From SMTZ1-83 sp048884925 (GTDB lineage Archaea; Asgardarchaeota; Thorarchaeia; Thorarchaeales; Thorarchaeaceae), in the NCBI GenBank assembly GCA_048884925.1, contig JBHLQK010000056.1, forward strand, positions 1 to 14,639: DNA of 14,639 nt, read 5' to 3'. Below are positions 1 to 5,921 of the stretch, one piece after another. Both the position numbers and the translations under genes were made by a program. Under the pieces are notes generated by a model. The model did no database searches and was not told where the DNA came from. It saw only the letters and a list, made by a program, of their open reading frames with translations. Numbering within the stretch: the first letter of the stretch is position 1; every line of letters starts with the position of its first letter.

Positions 1-2
1 TG

Positions 3-989
3 AAAGACATTATTGGATCCAGGTTCACAAATGTTGGATATGTGAGAGTTTCCGCTAAGACTGGTGAAGGCTTGAATCAATTACGAGAGTTGCTGCTGAG
101 TAGGCTCGAGGCTCAGAAGCGGCAAATAGATGGCTCGTTTCTTATGCCCATCGATCATGCATTCTCTGTCAAAGGGCACGGAACCGTTGTCACCGGTACA
201 GTATTACGTGGAAAGCTAAGCACCGGCAAAACCCTTCAGCTTTCCCCGCAGGGCGATATTTCTAGAGTGAGGTCAATCCAAACATTTGGTGAGGAACGGT
301 CTGAAACTTCTGCAGGGGATCGTGTGGGTCTGAATACTCCTGATATTGACCACAGAATTGTCAGACGTGGTAACTATCTTTCAGAACCTGATGCAATAGC
401 CAACTCGCGAAATATCATTGTGCGCCTGCAGAGGAATGAACTCTATCGTGGTAGAGTCACAAAAGGTCTAATCTTGAGTGCCACTGTTGGCATGCCTAGC
501 GTGACAGCTGAGTTGGTGCCCTTTCATGATGCGACCAATGTGATGTTGGACGAAACCACGGATTCATCAATTGTGGCCGCACTATTGTTTCAGGAGGACG
601 TTCCCGTTGAGCTTGGTATGCGCGTTCTTCTGATGCGAACTGATTTTCCTCCTACACAGATGCGCATTTTGGGATCCGGTGAGGTCATCAAGATTCCTGA
701 AAAGCTCACTCTCAAAAGAAGCATTCGTAGAATTGGGCGTGTCAGTAGGATTCGCTCTGAGGACGTTCTCATTGAGGGACTCGCTTCGAAAAAGGAATCC
801 GCAGAGTCAATATCAGGATCGCATGTAAAGACGCTGAGAGGAATCAAGGGAACTCTTAAGCAGCCATTTGGCACACGAGGTGTAATGATAGCTCAATTTG
901 ATGCTCTGGTAGAAGACTCTGAAGAGGTAATCTATGAGAGATTTGTTGAGGAGGAGTTAGCATTTGGACATAGACGAAAAATTGGCTGA
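3..989 (+). CDS. selB: Selenocysteine-specific elongation factor SelB (EF-Sec), C-terminal part; 5' end outside window
   Basis: This is a translational GTPase that carries Sec-tRNA to UGA codons marked by a SECIS element. The frame is open from base 3, so the gene begins upstream and most of the G domain is missing. The visible part starts at the end of the G domain, with the G5-type SAK motif (VSAKTGEGL, bases 48-74). The domain II barrel follows, with the SelB/EF-Sec hallmark DHAFSVKGHGTVVTGTVLRG, then SIQTF and an AGDRVGLN stretch, domain III, and a short domain IV with FGTRG near the C-terminus. The domain II motif is far closer to SelB/EF-Sec than to EF-1A. The C-terminus is short as in archaeal SelB, with no bacterial winged-helix tail. 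The stop is TGA and lies inside the next gene, SepSecS, so the two genes are coupled. An ATG/GTG start inside the visible part is unlikely because homology extends upstream of the first GTG at 42. Confidence 0.93.
   Translation, partial: KDIIGSRFTNVGYVRVSAKTGEGLNQLRELLLSRLEAQKRQIDGSFLMPIDHAFSVKGHGTVVTGTVLRGKLSTGKTLQLSPQGDISRVRSIQTFGEERSETSAGDRVGLNTPDIDHRIVRRGNYLSEPDAIANSRNIIVRLQRNELYRGRVTKGLILSATVGMPSVTAELVPFHDATNVMLDETTDSSIVAALLFQEDVPVELGMRVLLMRTDFPPTQMRILGSGEVIKIPEKLTLKRSIRRIGRVSRIRSEDVLIEGLASKKESAESISGSHVKTLRGIKGTLKQPFGTRGVMIAQFDALVEDSEEVIYERFVEEELAFGHRRKIG
948..956 (+). promoter_or_regulatory. Strong Shine-Dalgarno site fixing the TTG start of SepSecS
   Basis: GAGGAGGAG lies inside the 3' end of selB, 7 bases before TTG at 964. 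This is the best ribosome-binding match near the start of the SepSecS homology, and it supports a TTG start overlapping the selB stop by 26 bases. Translation of the two genes is probably coupled. Confidence 0.75.
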
Positions 990-2274
990 GTTGATTCCCA
1001 AAGGAATGGCCGAAAGAGGTCGTATCACTATAGAATCGCTCCTTGCTCCAGTTAAAGACGTCCTGAATCGGCGAAAATTCCCAGAGAAGGCTCTGGCTGA
1101 CAATCAAATTGAGTTAATGTTCCGACTTCTTTCTTCGATGGATACTGACAAAGATCCTGCCGCAGCAAGAGTGGGAGAACGAGAGGGTCGAGTTGCCTCT
1201 CCGTATATTGCTGAGCTAGCTGCAGGCTTTAACCATGGTATTGGTCGAAGTGGTCATGTCACAGCACCCCAACCCAAGGCACCTGGCGCCTCATTGATGC
1301 AGCAGGTGGCCAACACAGTGGCTCTTGATGCCATCAAAAGCCTTGGACTGCCGAATGTAAAAGCCGGTCTCGTATTGCCTCTAGCTACTGGCATGACACT
1401 TGGTCTAGTTCTAAGTGCTCTGAAACGTGAACACGCTATTGATACAGTATTACTTCCACGCTTGGACCATATTTCTCCTCAGAAAGGCATTGCCTTGACT
1501 GGCCTAAAACTTGTGATTACTCCAACTATCTTGGATGGGGATGCAGTACGAGCTGATTTGACCAAGCTAGAAGATGAGCTCTCAAGAAGGAAGTCGTGTG
1601 CAGTTCTAGCTACAACGACCTTCTTTCCACCAAGAGCGTCCGATCCAGTCAAGGATATAGCTCGACTCTGCAGCGAAAAGGACACTCCCTTTGTAATTAA
1701 CAATGCCTATGGAGTTCAGTCCGAGAAAGTCATGGCTCACTTAGAGTCTGCCATTGATGCTGGGCGAGTAGACGCTATAGTGCAAAGCAGCGACAAGAAC
1801 TTCCTTACACCAGTTGGCGCATCAGTTTTAGTATCACCAAATCAAGAGATAGTTGATTGGACAGCTGAGAGCTATGCAGGAAGGGCATCTGCAGCTCCGG
1901 TGGCTCAGACATTGGGTGCTCTGCTTGCCATTGGTCGTGAGAGATATGCAGTTCTTAGAGCTGAGCAAATAGAGAACAGACTCACACTTGAGTCAAAGCT
2001 GACCGAGATTGCTGAGTCTACTGGTCAGCGAGTTCTTGCTATTGACAACCCAGTGGCATCTGCAATGACACTTGATGGCCTCGATGCCGAAGCACTCGGA
2101 GGCCAACTCTACAATGCTCGCGTCACTGGTCCAAGGGCAATACCCAAGGGCGCGTTCGGATCTTGTATAGACAACTATCCACATAGCTATCTGGTCATGA
2201 ATGCCGCTATAGGCGCCTCTAGGGATGACATAGAGAAGGCTACCACGAAACTCTTTAAGGAGGTCAGTCGCTAG
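964..2274 (+). CDS. spcS: O-phosphoseryl-tRNA(Sec):selenocysteinyl-tRNA synthase (SepSecS)
   Basis: This PLP enzyme converts Sep-tRNA(Sec) to Sec-tRNA(Sec) using selenophosphate, the last step of the archaeal/eukaryal Sec route. It has 436 residues, typical of archaeal SepSecS and shorter than human (about 500). Visible family motifs, in order: GEREGRV (71-77), HGIGRSG (91-97), QPKAPGAS (103-110), LATGMTL (140-146), LLPRLDH (163-169), FFPPRASD (220-227), NNAYGVQS (246-253) and SSDKNFLTPVG (275-285). Lys278 is the expected Schiff-base lysine. Arg76, Arg95 and Gln103 sit where the family binds the phosphate/phosphoseryl group. The motif is TTTFFPPR where human has TTSCFAPR, so that Cys is absent. 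The start is TTG at 964, chosen for the strong upstream SD and because the N-terminal helical part aligns with the family. It overlaps selB and is followed 30 bases later by an unknown gene, all on one strand with the tRNA-Sec gene. The stop is TAG. Confidence 0.96.
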   Translation: MDIDEKLAELIPKGMAERGRITIESLLAPVKDVLNRRKFPEKALADNQIELMFRLLSSMDTDKDPAAARVGEREGRVASPYIAELAAGFNHGIGRSGHVTAPQPKAPGASLMQQVANTVALDAIKSLGLPNVKAGLVLPLATGMTLGLVLSALKREHAIDTVLLPRLDHISPQKGIALTGLKLVITPTILDGDAVRADLTKLEDELSRRKSCAVLATTTFFPPRASDPVKDIARLCSEKDTPFVINNAYGVQSEKVMAHLESAIDAGRVDAIVQSSDKNFLTPVGASVLVSPNQEIVDWTAESYAGRASAAPVAQTLGALLAIGRERYAVLRAEQIENRLTLESKLTEIAESTGQRVLAIDNPVASAMTLDGLDAEALGGQLYNARVTGPRAIPKGAFGSCIDNYPHSYLVMNAAIGASRDDIEKATTKLFKEVSR

Positions 2275-2304
2275 GTCATAGCCGGCCTGAGGGAGGGCTT
2301 CGCA

Positions 2305-2949
2305 TTGGAAGAAATCGGTGACAAGACCGAAATTAGCAAGACCATAAGCTACGACATTCCAGACTCAGCAGTTGTGTTTCGCCTGGCTTGGTATGCAGTC
2401 GCTTCGAAACCAGGCGTTCTGCTGAATGAGTATAGCGAAGCTGAGAGTCAGATATACAAGGGAAAGGCAGTCTTCTCATCAAAGGAAGCTGAAGCTGATG
2501 TGCGTGTTTGGGTGGAGGAAGCACAGAGAGTAGTGGAGGTAACTGGCTGGGCTAATAATCGCGACCAGCTAAAAGTCTACTTGGATGAAATTGCTCAATC
2601 ACTGGAATCTTCAATGAAGAAGTATCAGTCTCTCCCGGACGAGGACAAAGGGAAGCTAAGGCGCGCGCTTGTTGCAAAGACCTGCTGGGACAAGATTGTT
2701 TTTGAGATTCTCAATAAAGCTTCTGCAGGTACTGTGTATTTCCAGCTCGCACACGGTAGAGAGATGATAATCAAAGCCACCGAGGGTGAAGACATCCATG
2801 CACTTACTTTGACCACTTCGGGTTGGCTCTCCAGAATCGAGGCAGTGCCCAGGGATGAAGTCTTACCGAGCAATATTGCTATGGAACTGGCTAAGAAGAG
2901 TGTGGAGTGGAAGAAGGAAACACAGGACATCATTGCACGCTACATCTGA
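2305..2949 (+). CDS. Unrecognised 214-residue protein between SepSecS and tRNA-Sec
   Basis: I do not recognise the family. The product is soluble in appearance, with no signal peptide or membrane span. It is rich in Glu and Lys and has one Cys (about residue 126, KTCWDK). Residues about 95-130 (EIAQSLESSMKKYQ onward) look helical and amphipathic. The C-terminal half alternates strand-like and polar segments (GTVYFQLAHG, DIHALTLTTSG) and ends in a helix (IAMELAKKSVEWKKET). The start is TTG at 2305, preceded at 8-bp spacing by GAGGGAGGG (2289-2297), a good SD. It lies 30 bases after SepSecS and 48 bases before tRNA-Sec on the same strand, so it is probably in the same transcription unit. That position makes a role in Sec-tRNA handling or Sec decoding possible, but this is only guilt by association. 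The stop is TGA. Confidence 0.8.
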   Translation: MEEIGDKTEISKTISYDIPDSAVVFRLAWYAVASKPGVLLNEYSEAESQIYKGKAVFSSKEAEADVRVWVEEAQRVVEVTGWANNRDQLKVYLDEIAQSLESSMKKYQSLPDEDKGKLRRALVAKTCWDKIVFEILNKASAGTVYFQLAHGREMIIKATEGEDIHALTLTTSGWLSRIEAVPRDEVLPSNIAMELAKKSVEWKKETQDIIARYI

Positions 2950-2997
2950 GTGTCCGACCTCTAAGCTTAAGTCCAATGTAATCCCTAAGCAGAATAT

Positions 2998-3088
2998 GGC
3001 CTCCTACAGGGTCGGTGGTCCGGCTCCGTGGGCTTCAAACCCATGATCGTGCAAGCGATGAGAGTTCGATTCTCTTTGGAGGCCGCCA
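2998..3088 (+). tRNA. tRNA-Sec, anticodon TCA, CCA encoded
   Basis: The whole molecule folds by eye into the 9/4 Sec-tRNA form. The acceptor is 9 positions (GGCCTCCTA with TTGGAGGCC) with a T-T mismatch at position 8, as I recall for human tRNA-Sec. The D stem is long (7 bp, GGGTCGG/CCGGCTC, including G-U pairs) with a 4-base TGGT loop. The anticodon stem is 6 bp with loop CTTCAAA (3033-3039), so the anticodon is TCA at 3035-3037. The variable arm is a hairpin, ATCGT-GCAA-GCGAT, with a GNRA-type loop. The T stem is 4 bp (AGAG/CTCT) with loop TTCGATT. The discriminator is G (3085), as Ser/Sec tRNAs require, followed by genomic CCA (3086-3088). It is charged by SerRS, phosphorylated by PSTK and converted by SepSecS; the last two enzymes are encoded on either side. 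A T-rich stretch near 3113-3121 may end its transcript. No strong separate promoter is seen, only a weak CTTAAG near 2964. Confidence 0.96.
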
Positions 3089-3154
3089 AACCATAGGTCA
3101 ACGTCCTCATCATTATTTTGTAATTCATTCATTATAAAATAGACTCCAAGCCCC

Positions 3155-3928
3155 TCAATCAGGAGCATGAATATCCAGATTCTTCAGCCTTTCCATTAGC
3201 ACTTGCTCTATCTTGTCTGGGGAGATTCCTGCTCTCTTTCCCTCCTTTAGCAACTCTCTTCTTAATCTCGAAACCTGCATATCCCCTCGATATTCAGGGT
3301 GCTCCCCTAGAAAACGGGTCACAACCTGGCGTGTGACTACATCAATCAAAGCATCCGAGGATGGTGATTTCGTCATCACATGATTCATGCTATTTCCGAG
3401 TGGTACAAGTACTTCTAATCTCTCCATTATTTCTCGCGCAGCTACTTCTGCTGTTTGCATACTCATGTCCACAACCGAAATTGCAGTATCCCATGCATAC
3501 TTGGAGCCCGGCGGATCGAGTCTTCCACTTATTCTCAGGATGACTTCTTCAGGTATTAGGGTGCCCCGTTCCTTATTCCATTGAATTGCTGTTTCTACAG
3601 AAGTGGAAACATGAATGACTGCGAAATTGCATGGTCTATCGATGGCGACTTCAAATAACTCGTGACGCATGCTTGTATAGTAGTTGGTGTCATCATGAAT
3701 AACAGAAACTCCATTTCCAATCAATTCTTTTGTATATCTCAGTGCATCCTTTCTGACTTGTCGCTCGTTCTCAGGTTTGAAATCTGCATAAAACCCCTCA
3801 TCACGCCAATCATCTGTGCTCACAATCTCAACTTTCATTTTCCCTCGAACATTCTCAAGTATAGCCTTAGCCAATACTGACTTTCCTGAGGAAGGAATAC
3901 CACACATTGCGATGAGAAACTGATTCAT
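3155..3928 (-). CDS. pstK: L-seryl-tRNA(Sec) kinase (PSTK)
   Basis: This ATP-dependent kinase phosphorylates Ser-tRNA(Sec) to Sep-tRNA(Sec), the substrate of SepSecS. With the ATG at 3928 it has 257 residues, close to archaeal PSTK (about 250). Motifs: P-loop CGIPSSGKS (9-17), STDDWR (37-42) with the acidic pair, the PSTK-type HDDTNYYTSMR (78-88), and a WNKERGTLIPEEVI...PPGSKYAWD block (about 117-147). The C-terminal half is the tRNA-binding helical part. The frame stays open upstream to a TTG at 4012, but that extension is a poor start: it lacks homology, and the residues before MNQFLIAM fall over a promoter-like AT-rich stretch (3964-3979). The gene is convergent with tRNA-Sec and lies downstream of tfb on the same strand. 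The stop is TGA, so UGA is used as a stop even in a Sec biosynthesis gene. Confidence 0.95.
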   Translation of the reverse strand: MNQFLIAMCGIPSSGKSVLAKAILENVRGKMKVEIVSTDDWRDEGFYADFKPENERQVRKDALRYTKELIGNGVSVIHDDTNYYTSMRHELFEVAIDRPCNFAVIHVSTSVETAIQWNKERGTLIPEEVILRISGRLDPPGSKYAWDTAISVVDMSMQTAEVAAREIMERLEVLVPLGNSMNHVMTKSPSSDALIDVVTRQVVTRFLGEHPEYRGDMQVSRLRRELLKEGKRAGISPDKIEQVLMERLKNLDIHAPD

Positions 3929-3963
3929 TGGTGTCGATACAGTCGATATCTTCACACAAATGA

Positions 3964-3979
3964 ATATAATGGATAAAAG
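3964..3979 (-). promoter_or_regulatory. TATA-like promoter element for pstK
   Basis: Read on the minus strand the segment contains TTTTATCC followed by ATTATATT. A start of transcription about 25 bases on, near 3940-3950, would give a short leader before the ATG at 3928. This supports the shorter PSTK start. Inferred by spacing only. Confidence 0.4.
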
Positions 3980-4011
3980 AAGTGGTAGCGGTAGGGGGGA
4001 TACTCCCACCA

Positions 4012-4956
4012 CTACGGCTTGATTGTAATCTTTAGGCTGTTAGCGAGGTCTTTGTATCTGTTCCTAACAGTGACCTCAGTAACGTTCGATGCTTCAGCAA
4101 TCTCTCTCTGAGTGCGTCTATCATCTGTGATGATTCCGGCAATATAGAGTGCTGCAGCTGCAAGACCACCTGGGTCTTTTCCAGCAGTGATTCCCTGATT
4201 TCGCGCATCGTTGATGATGCCCATTGCGGTCTGGATTGTCTTTCCATCTAGTTGAAGATCTGCAGAGATTCTCGGCATGAGATCATTGGCTGAAGGTATT
4301 GGTACCTTGATGTCAACATTCCGCAGAATGAGTCTTACGCACTGACCCAGCTCTTTCCTATTCACTCTGGCCTCAGTGACAATCTCATCGAGCTGCCTGG
4401 GAATCTTATGAATTCGACAGGAAAGGTAAATGGTTGCAGCAACCATGCCCTCGATACTTCGTCCTCTGACAAGTCTCTTTGAGAGCGCTTTTCTGTAAAT
4501 TAGCGCAGAGGTCTCTTTGGTTTCATGAGGAACTCCCAGCTGTGACGTCAGCCTGTCCATCTCGCTCATTGCTATGCTAAGATTTCTGTGCTGAGAGCTG
4601 TGAACAAGAGTCCTAATTTGCCACTTTCTCATCCGGTAGATTGCAGCACGAGAAGCAGCTGCAATTGTCCTTCCGTTTGCGTCTCTATCACTCCAACCGA
4701 TTGTCGTTGCTAGACCCTTGTCTGCCATTGTTAGAGTCATCGGAGAGCCTGTTCTGGCTCTTGCATCTCTCTCTTCTGCAGTGAATGCCCTCCACTCTGG
4801 ACCTGAGTCAATATGCCTCTCGTTGATGACACACCCACACGATGTGCAGATGCTCTCGCCTCGAGTCAAATCTTCATATAAATCGTTACCTCCACATATG
4901 GAACAGACTGCCACGCCTTTTTGTCTGCTCGTCATGGAGCGGGCTGGTTTTGCCAT
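4012..4956 (-). CDS. tfb: Transcription initiation factor B (TFB)
   Basis: This is the archaeal TFIIB homologue, which bridges TBP-bound promoters and RNA polymerase. It has 314 residues, the normal size. An N-terminal zinc ribbon has Cys18-x2-Cys21 and Cys37-x2-Cys40. The B-linker/B-reader follows (GPEWRAF, then TGSPMTLTMADKGLATTIG, about 52-87). Two cyclin-like repeats follow (about 108-200 and 205-300), the second ending in a helix-turn-helix (TQREIAEASNVTEVTVRNRY) that would read the BRE element. The start ATG at 4956 has an SD-like AAGGTGATC just upstream. The gene is separated by 83 bases from pstK, which has its own TATA-like element, so separate transcription is likely. Many archaea carry several TFBs; whether this is the housekeeping copy cannot be told from the window. 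Confidence 0.96.
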   Translation of the reverse strand: MAKPARSMTSRQKGVAVCSICGGNDLYEDLTRGESICTSCGCVINERHIDSGPEWRAFTAEERDARARTGSPMTLTMADKGLATTIGWSDRDANGRTIAAASRAAIYRMRKWQIRTLVHSSQHRNLSIAMSEMDRLTSQLGVPHETKETSALIYRKALSKRLVRGRSIEGMVAATIYLSCRIHKIPRQLDEIVTEARVNRKELGQCVRLILRNVDIKVPIPSANDLMPRISADLQLDGKTIQTAMGIINDARNQGITAGKDPGGLAAAALYIAGIITDDRRTQREIAEASNVTEVTVRNRYKDLANSLKITIKP

Positions 4957-5028
4957 TCATGATCACCTTGCATGCTCCACTCCGGAAATGGCCGCAAACA
5001 TACTGAGAGTGTGAATGCGAACAAAAGT

Positions 5029-5044
5029 CACTCCGAGTGGAGTG
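5029..5044. repeat. Inverted repeat CACTCC-GAGT-GGAGTG, possible operator upstream of tfb
   Basis: A perfect 6-bp inverted repeat with a 4-base spacer. A third CACTCC copy lies at 4978-4983. If the TATA element at 5069-5077 is used leftwards, transcription would start near 5047, so the repeat would overlap the tfb start site, a usual place for a repressor. The same repeat would lie upstream of the TATA for a rightward transcript. Function is inferred. Confidence 0.4.
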
Positions 5045-5068
5045 TGTCCCGAAGCGCTAATTTATGTC

Positions 5069-5077
5069 TATATAAGT
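5069..5077. promoter_or_regulatory. TATA element (CTATATAAG), near-symmetric
   Basis: A good archaeal TATA match, almost palindromic (CTTATATAG on the other strand). Rightwards it predicts a start near 5097, just before the structured RNA at 5095-5235. Leftwards it predicts a start near 5047, giving tfb a leader of about 90 bases. A TTTATG just to its left (5061-5066) could add to either promoter. Confidence 0.5.
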
Positions 5078-5094
5078 GTAAGCATCCGTGAAAA

Positions 5095-5235
5095 GATGTA
5101 CTGTATGTTTTCGAAACAATACATCGAACTGAAAGAAATCCGACAAAACTCAGAGGGTTTGGCGGACGCCCGATGAGTCTGGCTGTGTGGGGGCAGCCAG
5201 TCCATGGAGAATGGAGTGGGCGTCCGCCTTTTTTT
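5095..5235 (+). ncRNA. Putative structured RNA with three-way junction and U7 terminator
   Basis: No protein frame explains this stretch. A 5' hairpin is formed by GATGTA (5095-5100) with TACATC (5120-5125), with inner TGTTT/AAACA around TCG. After a 35-base A-rich linker comes an 11-bp perfect stem, GGCGGACGCCC (5161-5171) with GGGCGTCCGCC (5218-5228). It encloses hairpin CTGGCTG/CAGCCAG (5179-5185/5194-5200, loop TGTGGGGG) and hairpin TCCAT/ATGGA (5201-5205/5211-5215, loop GGAGA). The first joining strand is GATGAGT (5172-5178), the two inner hairpins abut, and a GT closes the junction. Seven T follow directly (5229-5235), which sets the strand as +. A TATA element sits about 26 bases before the 5' end. 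It does not match SRP RNA, RNase P RNA, 5S rRNA, a tRNA or a hammerhead core as I know them. No gene follows on this strand for almost 700 bases, so a cis riboswitch is unlikely. Confidence 0.6.
5218..5235 (+). terminator. Stem plus T7 terminator of the putative RNA
   Basis: The 3' arm of the 11-bp GC-rich stem (GGGCGTCCGCC) runs straight into TTTTTTT. Archaeal polymerase stops at oligo-T, with or without a stem. On the opposite strand the stem is not followed by T, so it would not work as a terminator for the leftward gene. Confidence 0.6.
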
Positions 5236-5263
5236 CATAGCGGGATTAAAGTGAAAGCATGAA

Positions 5264-5833
5264 CTACTCGAGGCAGTTCCATTCCTTGACTGTTGCTTCA
5301 GGAATGACATGAATGCTATCGTAGTAGGTGTGATTGGTTTCATCCACGACTGTCTTTGAGAGTGCGACTTTCATTAGTCCATTTTTCCTCCCCAGAAGGT
5401 ACCCTGCCATGTACTGCAAAGGCACTTCTTGCTCATCGGCCTGTTCCTTGGTCATTGCACAACACTCTACTCCAGGGCTCTCATAGATGATCTCGACCAT
5501 GTCATGCGATTCGCATGCTGCTTGTCGATTCAATAACTGCATATCATTCTCTATCCTGTCCTTGCCACTTATTCTCTCTGTGGCTGATGCGTCATAGTGG
5601 AATGGGTCACCACTGAGTCTATGAATTGATGGAACCATGAAGATAGTCTTATCCTCCATAGAGGCAATGTCATCTTCTCCTCCATCGACATAGCGTATGT
5701 CACTGCTCTCTCCGACTTTGTATCGGACCCAGTAACGCTTTGCATCAACTTTCTTGTCTTCACCGTCTTTCTTAACAGCGACCACAATATCTTCCGAAAA
5801 TATCAATGGCTGAAATGGATTCTTAGTTTCCAA
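5264..5833 (-). CDS. Hypothetical protein, 189 residues
   Basis: Family not recognised. The product is soluble and acidic, with no membrane span. The N-terminal third looks like a small beta domain (DIVVAVKKDGED, KRYWVRYKVGES), the middle is polar, and the C-terminal part has strand-like segments ending in IHVIPEATVKEW. Cysteines at about 107 and 124-125 (a CC pair) do not form an obvious metal site. The start is TTG at 5833; the nearby ATG at 5842 is out of frame and soon meets a stop. It is divergent from the membrane methyltransferase, and the two may share a symmetric TATA element (5884-5893). On its 3' side it faces the putative structured RNA. The stop is TAG. Confidence 0.75.
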   Translation of the reverse strand: METKNPFQPLIFSEDIVVAVKKDGEDKKVDAKRYWVRYKVGESSDIRYVDGGEDDIASMEDKTIFMVPSIHRLSGDPFHYDASATERISGKDRIENDMQLLNRQAACESHDMVEIIYESPGVECCAMTKEQADEQEVPLQYMAGYLLGRKNGLMKVALSKTVVDETNHTYYDSIHVIPEATVKEWNCLE

Positions 5834-5854
5834 ATTTGCTCATCTCGATTATAT

Positions 5855-5882
5855 GTTAACTATGGTTAATTAACGATGGTTA
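5855..5882. repeat. Clustered GTTAA / ATGGTTA repeats in divergent promoter
   Basis: GTTAAC (5855-5860) and the palindrome GTTAATTAAC (5865-5874) overlap two direct copies of ATGGTTA (5862-5868 and 5876-5882) that are 14 bases apart. They lie between the shared TATA element and the leftward gene, around the predicted leftward start. This is a plausible operator; function is inferred. Confidence 0.35.
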
Positions 5883-5883
5883 G

Positions 5884-5893
5884 GCTTATAAGA
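5884..5893. promoter_or_regulatory. Symmetric TATA element between divergent genes
   Basis: GCTTATAAGA contains the palindrome CTTATAAG. Rightwards it predicts a start near 5914, about 8 bases before the GTG at 5922. Leftwards it predicts a start near 5862, about 30 bases before the TTG at 5833. Both spacings suit archaeal promoters, so one element may serve both genes. Confidence 0.45.
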
Positions 5894-5921
5894 CTTTCTC
5901 AAAGTCCTGACAAGAACCAAA

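Noticed and set aside
3361..3880. Plus-strand short frames opposite pstK
   Set aside because: Antisense to a well-supported gene, with no SD or family match.
3929..4012. N-terminal extension of PSTK to the TTG at 4012
   Set aside because: The extra residues do not resemble PSTK, and the stretch holds TATA-like sequence with good spacing to the ATG at 3928.
5161..5228. Hammerhead-type ribozyme, because of three stems and GATGAG in a joining strand
   Set aside because: The core needs CUGANGA and GAA joining strands; here the second and third stems abut with no GAA, and the first strand does not match.
5160..5263. SECIS element in the 3' region of the minus-strand hypothetical gene
   Set aside because: The stem shows none of the GAA/A internal-loop features of archaeal SECIS or the quartet of eukaryal SECIS. 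The gene ends in TAG and has no in-frame TGA, and the T-run shows that the RNA reads the other way.
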